Assembly: GCA_014607495.2 (NCBI GenBank)
Contig: CP053148.1
Span: 14,198,001-14,262,000 of the forward strand
From: Carposina sasakii
Taxonomy: Eukaryota > Arthropoda > Insecta > Lepidoptera > Carposinidae
DNA: 64,000 bases
Reading direction: 5' to 3'
In this document: positions 35,001 to 50,000 of the stretch, piece by piece
Layout of the letters: each line of letters starts with the position of its first letter
Numbering within the stretch: position 1 is the first letter of the stretch
Notes under the pieces: model-generated
The model's input: the letters and a program-made list of their open reading frames with translations, nothing else
Database searches by the model: none
Told to the model about the DNA's origin: nothing
Program-made: the position numbers and the translations under genes

Positions 35001-38000
35001 TAGAAATTATGAAAGCAAAATTTTCAGGTATTAATTTGGTAAATAATCAAATAGATTTTGTAAACACTAGCCCAGTTTTGGCTGCAATCTGTCAATGTCA
35101 AAGTCAATAGGATCGGACAAAGGTAATGACTTTGTCGTACAGCCTTGATATGGTCTTTTTTTATATATATTTAATATTATTATAAATTTATTTTTCTTCT
35201 AATAATTTAACAATTAATAACTAATGTATATTTTTAATATTTATTTATCTATAATAATTTTACATTTCTAAACTAATATGTAGGTATTAACATTTATTTT
35301 TTTATGTTGATTGAGGGTATAAAAATGATTTGCAATACATTGGTTTTAGTTGTTAGTTAGTTGGTTCGGTAGATAGAACTAACATGGAAAACTAATCCTG
35401 ATGATGCCACGGGTGTTGGCGAAACATATGTCGATTAAAATTTTAATTGGTTTTCGGATTAGCAGCTATGTATTTATGGTTGCATGCTAGGTGCTTGGAT
35501 CTGGCTTCTCGTTGCGACTGTAGTGTCTTGTGTTCGTGATCATGAGTAGGCAGATCCGAGGGTCAGCGGAGGGTATAGGGCCCGGTGGTGGGCGATCCCT
35601 CAATAGAGATTTGAACTTCCGAATAGTGACGCCTGATACAATTCAAGAAATAATAGAACCTCACCTTCTTTCGAGGAACTGCCGAGAAAAGTCACTTGTT
35701 TCCTTCGATTCACCCAAGTAGCACTTAACATAGTCTTTGACTTCGTACGGGGACTCTATGTCCTTCAGAAATCCGACAAATGTTGGCACTGAAACACATC
35801 ACATAGTAAAAACGAAACGTTACCATATACACGAGTACAATTTGCTTATTGCACAAAACATTTTAATTGAATAAAATACAATATACCAATTTACAACAAC
35901 AATGTGTCATGTCCATAGTCCTATCCAGTGGCCTACGTCAGATGGCAGCAATGAGGCATTAGTTCAATCAATTGTTAAAATACATACAAGAGATTTTATT
36001 ATTTTTTTGATATTTTTTCGGTTTATTTGCGAGTGCTGCCGTATGCCATTTCAGAAAACCCTCGTTAGAAACAATCTCTATAAAATGCAATAACTAATCT
36101 ATCTTTGTATACGAAAAGTGAAATTTAATAAGCCACATACATACATACGACTGTATTGCCAACACGGGGTAGCCAGAACTGCACAATTACGATGGAGATC
36201 GTAGAGCCACGTTTATCATACTATACATCTGAATCACGTGATATAAAGTAACATACAACTATGATATAAGCACGGCTTTGTACATCTTCCTGTAAACTTT
36301 ATTTGTGAAAACTTTACTGTGTACAATAAAGCATACGAATAAGAATCTCTTGTAGAGATAAGCTTGCCATTGTACATGCTTCTCTTGTTTTATCTTGTAA
36401 GTTATATTTTTTGTGTATGTGCAATAAATAATAAGAATACCATCAATATCGGAGCTCCAAGCCGTCAGCGCTGAAGCACACCAGTTCTCAAAGTCAGCCG
36501 CCGGCGAAGGCGACGCTTTCTTCTGCGGGGTGACGGGAGCCTTCTTCTTTTTCACCGGCTCAGCAGCCTTAGGGGGCTCCACTGGCTTCTCGGGCTGTTT
36601 GGGCGGTGTTGGCTGCGTGTCCCAGAATCCACCTGAGGTCGTATTATCAACTCTTATTCCCATGCACTTTTCGGTGTAAACTGAACTGCCTGGTAATTTA
36701 TGAACACCTTATACCAGCCGGTCAGCAGTCACGTGACATCCAAACCACGAATTTTATGTGGCGACCATATTGGTTGTAGAGTTGGTTTGCGATTTAGTAA
36801 AGGAGTACGGGTCAGTTCATATTTGACGGAAGATGCGTCGAGCGTATCTCCAGGTACATGCAAACGTACGCTCGACTCACTAACGAATCATCGGTTGAGT
36901 GTGAACGGTCGAGTGTTTTTCTATACATTTTGTCTGTTCTGGCGTTACGCGACCGACAATACGCGATGCATGTTCCGTCAGATATGAACCGACCTTAGGG
37001 TCTGTGAACTGTCTTTACACCAGAGATCTGCTATGGAAATTCACCAATCAAATCATGCATCAATAAATCGCTGTAGGTTATCCACACGCATACTCGTAGC
37101 ACATTACTGGTGGATGGATCTCTGGATCCTGGATTACAAAGCCTCATCCAAAAGCAATGCGATGGCGAAAAATGTGAGTGTGCGAGTGCGCGGAGCGAGT
37201 GGGAGGCGTGAGAGTTCCAGTTTTTTTACCCCACACACAACGCAGTGACTTTACAAGAAAAATAGACAGAATTTAATCCCAAATACCGGCAACCTCGGGC
37301 GCTATGGTTGGTGTTTTTTTACAATCCTATGGATAAGAAAATACTTACCGCCATTATGAGTGTTTCCCCAAGGCGCACTGACCACAGGCGGAATGACTTG
37401 TGTTTCTACCGCTTGAGCGACCGTCGCCACCGACGACGCCACTTGTTGCTGCTTCCGTGCTTCGGCCTTTTGAAAGAGATGCCATTGAATGAATGAATGA
37501 GATTTCCAATGTTCAGATAGCCTATCTGAAGAATAAATTTGATGCTGTCGTGCCCTAAAATTTGATCAAGATACAGACAGCACCAACTTTAACCTTTTGA
37601 CCATTGGGTAAATCAACCCTTACTTAATAATGCTCACTCTTAATAATTTGTTACAATGTATCGTAGGTTCTCTATATCGCGAAAAAAGATAAATAAAACG
37701 GTGTGGTAAGAAACGTACCTGAATCTCTGCTAAACTAGGTCCTGCATTCATATTTAGCGCCGTATTTTTGGCCCAACCTAATCCTGCTTGCATTTCCTAT
37801 GAAACGAAACAAATAATTGTAAGATTAATGATCAATTAAAAATAATATTTACTGTTTAATTAATTATTCTTCCGTTGACTTTTGTTCCTAACTTTCTAAT
37901 CACTTGCAACTTTTCTACCTTTTTCCTTTTCGCCATCATTTTAACTCTTTCTTGCATTCTCTATCTCGCTCTTGTTATAAAAACCCATTCCAACAACGTT

Positions 38001-41000
38001 AAGGTTGCACGCGTGCATGTTAAGGGGTCTTTATTCTTATTACACCTAAACCAAAATGGCGGATTGATGATCAGCTGATATTTGTTTGTTGTAGTGTTTG
38101 TAATTGTTATTGTAGTGTGTGAATATTTATATCGGCTGTTTAAATATCCGCTATTTTGTTTTCCGATATTTTTTTATGAAATGTCGAGTGATAATTGATA
38201 TTAAGAGCCCATATCATATTATAGAATAGTAATATATCGATCGAAGATTTACTATCTGTGGGGACTTATTATTAGCATAGTTCTAAGTCATAGCTATTAT
38301 TTATGTGTTCTATAAATTTCGCCGTTAGTCCTCCTAAAATAACAATAAATATCTAAAATCAATGCTTCACTTCATTCATTCATTTATTCACCTGTTCTCT
38401 AGCCAAAGCTGCTGCTTGCTGTTGCGCTATAATCTGCATCATTTGCTGCTGCTCTTTAATCTGTTCTAGTTTTTTCTCTCGCTCTAACCGCTGGATCTCC
38501 GCTAGAGTGGGTCCCTCTTTGTTAGTCGACTGCGACATCGGGTTATTGACAGCCGACCACGGAGCCTTCTTGATCGCCGACTCAGCGGCCTGGCGTTGAG
38601 CTTGTTGTTCCTTTATTGCATAACATTTAGCAGGTATCAGTAAAGCGGAATAATAACAATATATTATTTTAGCGCTACGTTGAATGAATAAATAAATCAA
38701 AACTATGAGTGAGACCCACCTGTTGCTTTTTGATGGCGTCTTCTAGGCCACGCCTTTTTTTCTTCTCTTCCTCGGCCGCTAATTTCTCTTCTTCTTTTCT
38801 ACAAACCCAAAATAAGACGCGTGAATTATGAATAAGGATTGCATGCACGAGAACTATTACAATGTATTTAATGATATTACAATAATATAGACTACTAACC
38901 TCTTTTTCTCTGCCTCCTCCATCATTTTTGCTTCCTCAGCCTTCGACTTTTTATCCTTGCCTGTAGTCTTTTCTGCGCCCTTGACAATAGTGAACCCGTC
39001 TTTTAGCCATTCCTGCGGAAATAGATTACGTATTAGTCAAACTAGCAAACTGCTGCTAAGCTAACAACTAAATAATTAATATAAACGAATAAAAAAAGAC
39101 ATTCTATACCTTCTTCTCTTTTTCTAACTCTTTCTTACTTATTTTATCTTCCTTTTTGTTTTTGCTTGGCGAGGATTCTTGCGACCGTTTCTATTGGAAA
39201 TAACACAATATTAGTGAATATAAATAAATGCATGGGTGTAATTTGCAAGCTTCTTTATTAATAATGGTGGGTTTATATGACGGAATAATAAACACAAGAG
39301 GAATGGACAAGTGGTCGGAGCGCGCGTGCCAAATTTATGATACATAATCTAAGCGATCGCTATGAGCTTGCAAAAACTAATTCTTTTTTTTTCAGTCTCA
39401 CTTATGTATTGGTATTCAGCTTATGGAACGCTATCTAGGTCAGAAGCGTTGAACTACGTGGAGAAAGTGTACAGTATTTCTGAGCACATACGAAATTATA
39501 CTTTATTTTTAAAATCGTAAATTATATAAGGTCTACCAAAAAGTACTGATTATCTTTTGACACGAAACTAGGTAGGTAAAAAGAAACAACCTTCATTATG
39601 GGACCAACTTTGAAATAGTTACAGTCTTGAATAATTACTGCACTGAAATGTATGGAACAGCTGATTTTTTTTCACTATAGTTAGAATTAAGCATATATGA
39701 CGTAATTTAGTCTGTGTTATATAAACAGTGTTATCTACGTATGATCTCGGCGACACTGGTTTTCATAGAAAAAAATACATTTGTCCTTTCCCCTTGTGTT
39801 TTCAGTCAGCAACATCAAAATCACCTCTATCTTAGCAACGTCCTCTTCTTTATTTTTAGACTCTACTACTTCTTCCTTCTTCTCTTCCTTGGATTTCTTA
39901 TTTTTAGATTTAGTGGCAGCGTTTTCTTTATTTTTAATGGTTTTATCCACGTCAGTCTTGTTCGATTTTGGTTTGGGTTCCGCCGCCGTTTTACTCGGCG
40001 TGTTTTGCTGCGACTTGGCATTGCTTTCTTGAGTCGGCTCTGCTTTAGCTTTTTCAAACTTTACCTAAATAAATAAAAGTAACTTTCATAAATTTGATCT
40101 TCTTCTTCTTCTTCAGCCTATTGCAGTCCACTGCTGGACGTAGGCCTCCCCCAGGGCACGCCACAAGGCTACTGCCATAGGGGGTTTTGCCCATAGTCAC
40201 CACGCTGGGCAAGCGGATTGGTGACCGCAGTGTGATTTTCGGACTATGTCAGCACGGGAGGCGCTGCTGCCCACCTCCCGGAAACCCTTGATTGCCTCGT
40301 ACGATACCCACAGGCAGACATGGGGTGGTACAAACTCTACTCTGCCGGCACCACGCGGCTAGATTTTGATCTATTATACATTAAATCGATTGCAAGTTCC
40401 CAATTATTTTATATTAGTATCCAATATAGGTATTTCATATTGTACAAGTCAGTAGCGGGACAAGAGGGTCTTGGTGTTTTGTAGGCGATGGGCTGACTAC
40501 CTGTCACTACTAACCGAACTTATACATCTCAACTATACCCTCAAAATTGGTCAGAAGTGGCACCATGTGGTTCTATCGGCCCTTGGTGTTCTGCCTACCC
40601 CGTAAGGGATAAATGCGTCATTATATGTATCTATGTATGTATATTTCATTACATGCTACAGAGAAAATTGTATCGCCCGTGAAAAAACGAAAAACAATAG
40701 ACATTTACCGGTGTCTCTTGATTTTCCGAACTAGTTTTCGGTGCCTTGGGAGTACCAGCCAACGTATCCTTGTCTAATAACTTATGCAGTTCCTCTAAAT
40801 TTGGCGTAGCAGTGATATTGGGAGGGAAGCTGTCCTCTGGCTTACTGGCTATAGTTTGGTTTGTTTCCGGAGAAAAAGTACTCTGGGGAGCGCCGATGTT
40901 TTGAGATGCCCTCAGCTGAGCCAGAATCTCATCTTCAGTCTTCATGTCCTCGGGCCTCATGGGCGATGAAGATAGTGTCGATGGCTGTAACAGCATTATT

Positions 41001-44000
41001 ACTTCACATATCAAAAGTATTTTAGTCATGTTCAAAACTAAACATGCAAAAAGCTAATGAATATGAGGATGGCGGGAGAGGCGTACCTCTCCTGAAATAC
41101 CTTTACGTACAAAGGCCATCCTGATAATCATAAAAGCTTCCAGTATTTTATAGTCACCTGTGTTAAATGTGTCGTTGAAAAAGCTGTGATGCCCTTTATG
41201 AAATTATTATATTCTTAACATATCTATAAAAAATATGTATCAATGAATCATGAAATATATTTATTGTGCTTTCATAGAATGTTTGCTTGATATCGGATCC
41301 AATTAGTACAAAATGTTGATGTAGCCTATAAGTACTTCGTATTTTAAAGATATACAGATAAGAGGTCTAGCGGTCAATGTTAGAATAGAAACTTATTTCC
41401 TCAAACAAATACCTGACTAGTACTATATGCAAATTAAACTAAAATTATTATTTTCCTTACATGTGTTGGCAAAGAATAGGTTCGGTTTTTGTTATTGTTG
41501 CGATAACTTGTCCCATTTTTTCTGAATTATTCGAATGTCCCAGAGCTGTATACGTTATTATATCATACTTACCTAGTGTTCGGTACCCAATGTCGAATCA
41601 CAGTCACAACTAAGGGCCACAAAACGTGTTGCCTCTGCGTCGCGGTAACGTATCGCTACCGCTGTTTTGTTTTACACACAAATAAATCATAGTGTACATG
41701 TCATAGATATTGTACAGCAAGCCGTATTACAAAACTACTATTTTGAATTTTTAAAATAATATTCTGAAAGAATAGAAGGATTTTTTCTTGTCATGTGCAT
41801 TGTCATTTTCTACTATCGTTGTTAGTTAAACAGTTGTAACCTAACCTAATTAAGCAGACAAACATCTAGAAGCCAAATTGTCTCCTTCCAAAACACATAG
41901 GTACTATTCAAAATGCCTAGCTATTTATTTAGACACTGTGTGGACGAGCTTAAGTGTGAAACTACCATTATTTGATTTTCGTAAACATTTTGAATTCCCG
42001 TTTGTCCCCTTCCCGTGGGAATTTTGGGATATCCGTTCTTAGTGCTTCCTTGCAGTCCCTAATGAACATACATGCCCGATTTCAGTTTTATATGTATAGC
42101 GGTTTTCGGAAAAAATTTGAATTCCCATTTTTCCCCTTCCCGTGGGAATTACGGGAAACCCTTGTAGCCTATGTTCCTCCGGGTCCAATAAGGATTCAAA
42201 CGGTGAAAGAATTTTTTAAATCGGCACGTAATATTTGAGTTTATTCATTACAAACATACACACAAAAAAAAAATCTTTCCTCTTTATAATATTAGTGTAG
42301 ATTATGTTTTTCGAGTGTATGTACATTTTTTTGGCACGCTCTAGCTAGAGCCTAAATCGCTTGTCGCATTTGAGTTTGAGAGGTGTCATTAGATTCGTCT
42401 TAGACGAGAGAGTGACACTGGGTTAAAATTTTTACACAGTTGGTTTTTTTGTTTAGTTAAATGAGGTTATCTTTTATGCTGCTCCGGGAGTAAAAAAAAC
42501 GGATAATAGTACAGCTGCTTCTCTTCCCGGGCATACTGTACAAGTCAGTAGAGGGACAAGAGGGACTTGGTGTTTTGTAGGCGATGGGCTGACCACCTGT
42601 CACTACTAATCGAACTTGTACATCTCAACTATACCCTCAAAATTGGTCAGAAGTGGCACCATGTGGTCCTATGGGCCCTTGGTGCTCTGCCTACCCCGTA
42701 AGGAATAAATGCGTGATTATACGTATTATACTCATTTACATAAGAGTTTATTCTATAAATTGGCTGTAAATTCGCTGCCGGCCATGCATCAAAATATTAA
42801 GCGCCATGTGGACTGGGCGTAAGATTTTCTATCGACATTACTGTCGGTATTTACACTAGCCTTTCGATTTGCTAGCTATCTTACTTGACGATTCAAACAC
42901 GCAAATCTGTTATCTCACCACTATTTTTCCAGGAAATAAACCATATACACATGACAGGGTAAAATTCATGCGGGAATTAATGAAAATGACTAAATACAAT
43001 CACAATATCAGGTTTTAATAGAAAAGAAAATATATAATTAACAACATCAATCGAAAATGTATTAAACAAAAGTCAGTGAGTCCATGCACTACGACAGTAT
43101 GAGTAGTACATTTGACATTTAAAAATACATATGTTTTAAACCTAAGTTATAATTTTAACTTTGGTAACTAATAATTCGTAAATTATACTCCATCTTATAT
43201 ACAACTTTAGCCTTTCATTCCAAACGTTCTACGTCTTTTACAATATCTTTTATATTGTGCAGTCTTTAAATCAATTTTCAGTCTTATAAATTAATAACCA
43301 ACAGCCAATTTCAAAAAAATCAAAGCAAAACTTAACAAGAGAGAATAGATTACAGCCGAGGTATCGAGGCATACGAGGGCTGTTTGATAAGTCCTTTTAA
43401 AAACTATTTGTAAAACCTTTTTTCTGGTAAATGGCGTTAACACTGGCAGGCACAATCTTTCAAATGAAGACTGTCAAAAATTCAGCAAAAAAAAAACAAG
43501 TTTTTGTCAGTATAACCATTGTTTAACTGTGATCACTCGTAAATATTCAACAACTATGGAAAAAACTGAATTTCGTGCCGTTATAAAACATTTTTTTATG
43601 AAGGGTTGCAGTGCTGCCACAATAAAAATTGAACTTGATTCTGTTCATGGCACTAACGCACCAACGTTGCAGACTGTTTATAACTGGATAAATGATTTTA
43701 AACGTGGTCGGTCAAGCACATCTGATGCTCCACGCTCTGGTCGCCCAATCGAAGTCACTACTGAGGATGTTGTTGAAGAAGTCCATAATATTGTACTCGA
43801 CGACCGCCGAGTGAAGGTGCGTGAAATAGCTGAGAACACAGGCATCTCCACTGAGCGAGTACATAAAATCCTGCATGAAGATTTGGGTATGACAAAGCTG
43901 TCTGCACGATGGGTGCCACGTTTGTTGACAATCGAACAAAAACACGAAAGAAAGCGAATTTCAAAAATGTGTTTGGATATGATGAAGCGTAATCCTCGGA

Positions 44001-47000
44001 ATTTTTTGAGTCGATTTGTCACTGTGGACGAAACTTGGGTCCATCATTATACACCTGAATCAAAACAGCAATCAAAACAATGGATGGCGACTGGTGAACG
44101 TGCCCCAAAGAAGGCCAAGACTGTTTTGTCGGCTGGAAAGGTCATGGCGACAGTCTTCTGGGATGGCGAAGGAATCATTATGATTGATTACTTGGAAAAG
44201 GGAAAGACTATCACTGGCCGTTATTACGCAGAGTTATTGGACCGTTTTAATGCCGAATTGTTGGAAAAACGACCAAAATTGTCCCCCAAGAAAGTCCTCT
44301 TTCATCAAGACAATGCCCCTGTGCACACGTCAACTATTGCAATGGCCAAAATCCACGAGTTGGGCTTCGAACTGGTTCCGCATGCTCCGTATTCGCCGGA
44401 TCTAGCTCCGTGCGATTATTACCTATTCCCAAATCTGAAAAGATGGCTTGGAGGGCAAAAATTTTTGACAAATGAGGACTGCATCGCTGGTGTAAACGCC
44501 TATTTTGAAGACCTCGACAAAACGTATTTTTTGGAGGGAATATAAAAATTGGAAACTCGCTGGAACAAGTGTTTGGCCCTCAAAGGAGACTATGTTGAGA
44601 AATAAATGTAAATTGTTTAAAAAAAATAAAAAAAAAATACTTTTTAAAACGACTTATCAAACAGCCCTCGTACATCTTGAATAGAAATACCCTATATTGA
44701 ATACGTATATATAACACGATAGGCTTCGATCAAATGTTACAACTAGGTTAAAAGAAAAATTATAAAATTAAACCACTATCCTTTAAGTTTTTAAAATGAA
44801 AATCAATGTACCTGATTCCATTACGACAGAATACAAATTTTGGCTAGGGTATATCGGACCTGTAGATTAACGTTGTGAACTGTGTTGAACTGGCATTATG
44901 TTACTATGTCCGTGTTTTCCTAATACGTTCTTGGACTAATATAATATTAAGCAAACGTAACACAATATGTTCAACATCATTTTTGAATGACTTTAAAAAC
45001 TTTAAAAAATTAAAATGTTATCGCTATTCCAGAAATAAAAATTTATCGAAGTACAAATAACGGCTTTACCATTGCATCTGTGCCTCGAGGAAAGAGGCAC
45101 CTCTAAGAGTAAAGATTGGGGTTTATTATTGTGTCTATCATATTTTTTTAAAAACGATACATTTATTCATTTAAGTACTAATAATGTATAATTATCAATT
45201 CAAATATCAATTCCAGCTGGAAATGATTAAAACAAATATATATACTAGTGCACGTTTACGGAGATTCTATATAACGGTTTGATTACAAAATCATTGAATC
45301 AGAATCCATCAGAATGAATAAACATAACGTTTAACATACGCATCATCAAATTAACATTGCCCTAATACATCTATCTGGTCTTCTCGAGATAATAGGACTA
45401 TCTCAATCGCAAATCTATATCTATCTATTCTACACATATAATGTCGATATTTGTGCACGCTAATCTCAGAAACGGCTGGACCGATTTCGATGCAATTTTA
45501 TATTGTGACAGGTCCCACTTAACATATAGGCTACTTTTATCCCGGGAAAATATTTTTATCCCGGATAATTTCGACATTTTGTTTTTTCTACAGTCCACGC
45601 GGACGGAGTCGCGCGCGTCCACTAGTTGATAGTATTATAAAAAGGCTTTTTTAACACAGAAGATAATAATCAGATCTGAACTTTACCTAAAATAATGTTG
45701 CAGTTAAAAAATTAACTTTCCTCCAGACTACATCGATCAACAAACATACCGCATAGATCACGTTTAGACAGATCTAATTTAATGTCCAAATTTTGGTTTA
45801 AAAAACAAATGACCGTATTACTACGCCGTAATACGAAATACATACTACTATTTTTTAAATTTATAACTTATTTACAGGTACAGTTAGTTTAATATTAGCA
45901 GAATTTATATACCAAGCTTGATTGTATAATCAGAAGTGGTATAAGAAACTTTTAGATTTAGATAGGTATACTTCCTAATATAAGATTAAAATTATCATAA
46001 AATCAATAGCGGATTTTATCCCAATGGTTACAAGCGACAATAAAATAATGTTGTAATAATTTAAATTAACTCTACCTATATATTGATGACAACGTTAGAG
46101 TCTTGCTCTTGCTCTGTTGCTAGACATTGAGTTAGATGTTCCTATTATTTTATCGTACCTCTAGAAATTAACCGAGTCTAAGTTCACATTAGATTACCAA
46201 TACTCGTATTACTCTAAACTATAAATTGATTAATTCATATAACTCATACTACTTTTCTTTCTTAATTATTAACACAATCTAACGCCAATGTGTGTAGGCC
46301 CAAACGTTGACGTTTGGGCCTAAACATTTATTAGGTACTGCCTAAACCAGGACTAAAACAGGAATAATAACTATAACAAATATTATAATTCTACACCATA
46401 ACACTAGTTAAATATTTTCCTAAGCCTAATAAGATATTATAAGATTAAGATGTCAACGAGGACAACCACGAATATCCGTAGGCTGGTAACCTAACTTGCA
46501 GAAGCAAAGTGGAAGCATCGCTATCGCTCTGTTTCTTCAAGTTACGTAATCCACCTACCTTTCAGTTTAATTTGGTCCATTAAATAAAACCTAATCTAAT
46601 GAACCTACCATAAATCACTGAATATAGTTTTATTTAACAAGAATCCATTGTAAATATATAATAAAATATTGGATTATTATTATTATTATCCACACAATAT
46701 AGTTCTACTCGGGACAGATTCAATGTTTCCTCTTAAAAAATGAACTGTTTATTTTATTTTTTAGGAATAAAATTGATTTACATAATTAAAATCAAATCAA
46801 ATTTGGCACGAATTCTGTTTAAAACATTTTCATCGGTATAAGATAGATATATTTTTTGCCATAACGAAGTTTGATAATCGTGTGGAGCTTAACGCCTGAA
46901 GCACTCATAATTTGAGTAGAAGAATTTCGGCTAGGACAAACATGTGCTTTCGCTTTGTTTTTCGATTTGTTTTCACAAAGCCGAACCACAACACAAAGGG

Positions 47001-50000
47001 GACCGGAGCATGGAAGTGTGACTAGAAGCGTGGGAACAGCTCTATGAAACCGCCCGGGGAAAGAGATAAACTAAAGTAAGATCTATGCGTTAAAACAGGC
47101 AGTTTCGCTACTGCTACGCTTCGCCATGTCACTGAGAAGACATAGCGAAATAACCGCCATTGAATTGTTATAGTATAGCTATGGATATGTGCTACAGTAA
47201 CATTTCCAGGTACTTATAATGATTCATTAATGAATGATTTATAATTTTCACTTTGAAAATGTAAATTTTCTTCAACCTAAGCTTAGAGTCATCCCATGCT
47301 TGCTGGTCATCCTTTTAACTACAAATACCTACACACTAAAATATACATAGGTATATTTAAAATAGGTATATTATATACGAAAAGACACTTTAATGTTATT
47401 TTCTACATCCTAAAACATACAAAATAAGTCACCATAAATACTGATTCAATTATATGCACATACATTTGATGGGCACGACAATAGAATACAAAATACGCTG
47501 AGTATATTCCGAATACGCTTTTACATGACATTAAAATATATGATTATGACGTAGACATGTTTGCGGTAGTGAACATTTAAAAATTTATATCTTCTTATTA
47601 GAAGTTTCTTTTGCTTTTTCGTCCGTTACTCGTATTACCATTTCGTGGCGGGGCTCATCCTTTCGTGCTTCACTGTTTACAACGAGATTTAATTTCATCA
47701 AAATAAAATGACATAAAAATAGAGAATCATGAAAGACCTTTATACAGGAATCGCTAAAGGGTTAATATGATCACAAATAGACCAAATAAAGTCATTGAAT
47801 AAAAGCCCTTCTAAGGCAAAAAAATTAAAGGCTCAAAAGTGCGAATCGAAAGCTGGGGGTTCCGTACGTTAGGGTGCAAGTGGGACACAGCCATCGGTTG
47901 TTCATAGACATATTAGAAAAACCATTTACTTTTATTTAGGTACCTTTAATCAAGTTGAACCAAGTTAAGAGTAATACTTTCTCTAATAATTTAATTTTTC
48001 ATTATATTAAAAATATAACGCAACATGAAAACACTAGCAAAATATGACACTATCTGCGTTTCTTCTAGGAATAGTAAATACACTTTCAGAGTGTACGTGT
48101 ATGAGTTCTCAAATATGAACGTAAATAATAATGATTTTGATTGCTTAGATTATTATTTAGTTTTTACTATTTACAATAACCGCATATATTTATGTATTAC
48201 TATTATTTACCTTTCAACACACATTGGCGCAAGCTGTAATGCTTTGAAAATGTTTTTATAAATAAATAAGTACAATTTCGACTTCAAATAACGTATTACT
48301 CATATTCATATGTATAATATAGTAGGTACATCCTCATAACAAAAATCAAATGTTTTTACAATATTATGTCTATCGATCGGTCTGTTTTCAGTTTTCTTGA
48401 AAGCTAGCACAGAGTCGCTAATTACGTTATAAACAAAGCGTAAGGAGTTTGGATGTGTAAATTGTATATGTCATCGATATTATTAAAATTTTAGTTAGTT
48501 GTCATACTCCAATCGTAATAAACTCTGTTAAAATATACAAACCCCAAGTAAATGGGAATGGAACCACTCAAGCGCAATAATGTAATCGATCGGACTGCCA
48601 TTCTTTATCCTAACATTAAAATTAATTATGTATGTACCTCTCCGTCACTACATATTATAAAACAAAGTCGCTATCTGCTGTCTGTCCCTATGTATGTTTA
48701 GATCTGAGATGATCTGAGATGGATGTGTGGAGTTACAAGAATGAATGAAATAATGAAGTTTGAAAGTTGCGCCGATCACAGATAAGTTAAGAAGTAACCG
48801 TCTGTCTTGGTACGGGCATCTAAAGCGACGGGATGAAAGGCATATTTTATGGAGAGCGTTGTGCATGAATGTGGATGGATATAAAGGAAGATTGTTGAAG
48901 TGTTGGATGGATTGTGTGAGAGAGGATATGCGTATGCTGGGAGTGAGTAATGAGATAACGGATAATGGGGTTGAATGGTAGAATAGTACATATTGCGCCG
49001 ACCCCAAATTAATGGGAACAGGACAGGAAGATGATGTTCATGATTGAGTGTGGGTGTCAGAATTCCCTGCCATCAAATGCATATGTAAATATAATCAAAT
49101 ATGTATGTTATGGCTAACTAGTGTTATAACTTACAATATTTAAATTTGTTTATTCATTTTATGGAGAAAGTTAAGTGTGTGGTTGAAGTTATAACTTAAT
49201 AAAGTCAAGACCTACCTAATAGCTGTTCTTAGGTGAAGAGATTGAATCCATGTCTCTAATAATTTGATAAATACCTGGTTTGTACGCAACGCCCAGCTAA
49301 ATTTTGATTCACGTTGCCAATAATGTGCGTTCCTCATTTAAAAGACTGCTGCGTAACACATTTTTTTAATGTATGAGTTCAAGAACTGAATTCTTTGGAA
49401 GATGCTTACAAAGGTTTGTAGCTAAAGTAGATAAATGGAAGCAAATACTACATAATCACATGTTATATGTACCGTTAATGGCAAGTTCAATTCTATAAAA
49501 AATAAGCTACGTATTGTTAGGTTGAAATTAGAAAAAATATGTTAGATTTTAGCACACATCACTGGCAGGACGAAAGCGCCGCGAATCACCCTGAAGCAAT
49601 TGCTTTATAAATGTTTTTCATGATTCATTGAATAGGTAAAGCTACAAGGAAACGAGACCCGACGTTACTCTAGAAGATAAAGCAAAATGACAACTATCGG
49701 TAACGTAGAATGACGTTTACTTAGATGCGAAACACATTATCGTAACGATACTTCAGCGGGCTTAGTGTGCGTATTCGTTAACAATTAAACCAATCGCCTT
49801 TCGGCATGATAATAAAAGTGAGAACAACTGCACTAAATTATTGGTTAAATTAGCTTTAACGCGAACGAATAGTGTAATCTCACACTAAGCCTTCTGTAAT
49901 TGATTATTATGGTTAGGTGAATTAAGTTTAATAAAGGTAGTTACGGTAACATGTTTATATCAAGCAAGGTATGAAATGTCACACATGTGGTCAATTCTAT

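Larger units (their letters stand above)
32557..35611. mobile_element. Head-to-head pair of Penelope-like elements forming a 1.48 kb-arm palindrome
   Basis: Arms 32557-34037 and 34131-35611 (1481 bp each) are reverse complements about the centre at 34084, with no difference that I noticed in the parts compared. The 93-bp spacer is mainly (AT)n. Each arm holds a truncated Penelope ORF and a hammerhead-like motif. GAAATAATAGAA at 32547-32558 and 35647-35658 looks like a 12-bp target duplication. Between the right arm and its copy is a 35-bp tail (35612-35646). The left copy reads in the same sense as Gyf. Confidence 0.88.
44673..48690. other. Gyf intron, mostly unrecognised
   Basis: Contains the SINE-like repeat at 45421-45645, a perfect 13-bp hairpin at 46295-46322 and a remnant of the palindromic MITE at about 46490-46560. 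Frames of 60-80 codons (44875, 48025) lack domain-like content. Confidence 0.4.

Noticed and set aside
39714..40076. Hydrophobic plus-strand frame that looks like a membrane protein
   Set aside because: It is the complement of AAG/GAA-rich Gyf exon 39825-40064 (Lys/Glu read backwards as Leu/Phe); the minus frame has matching splice phases.
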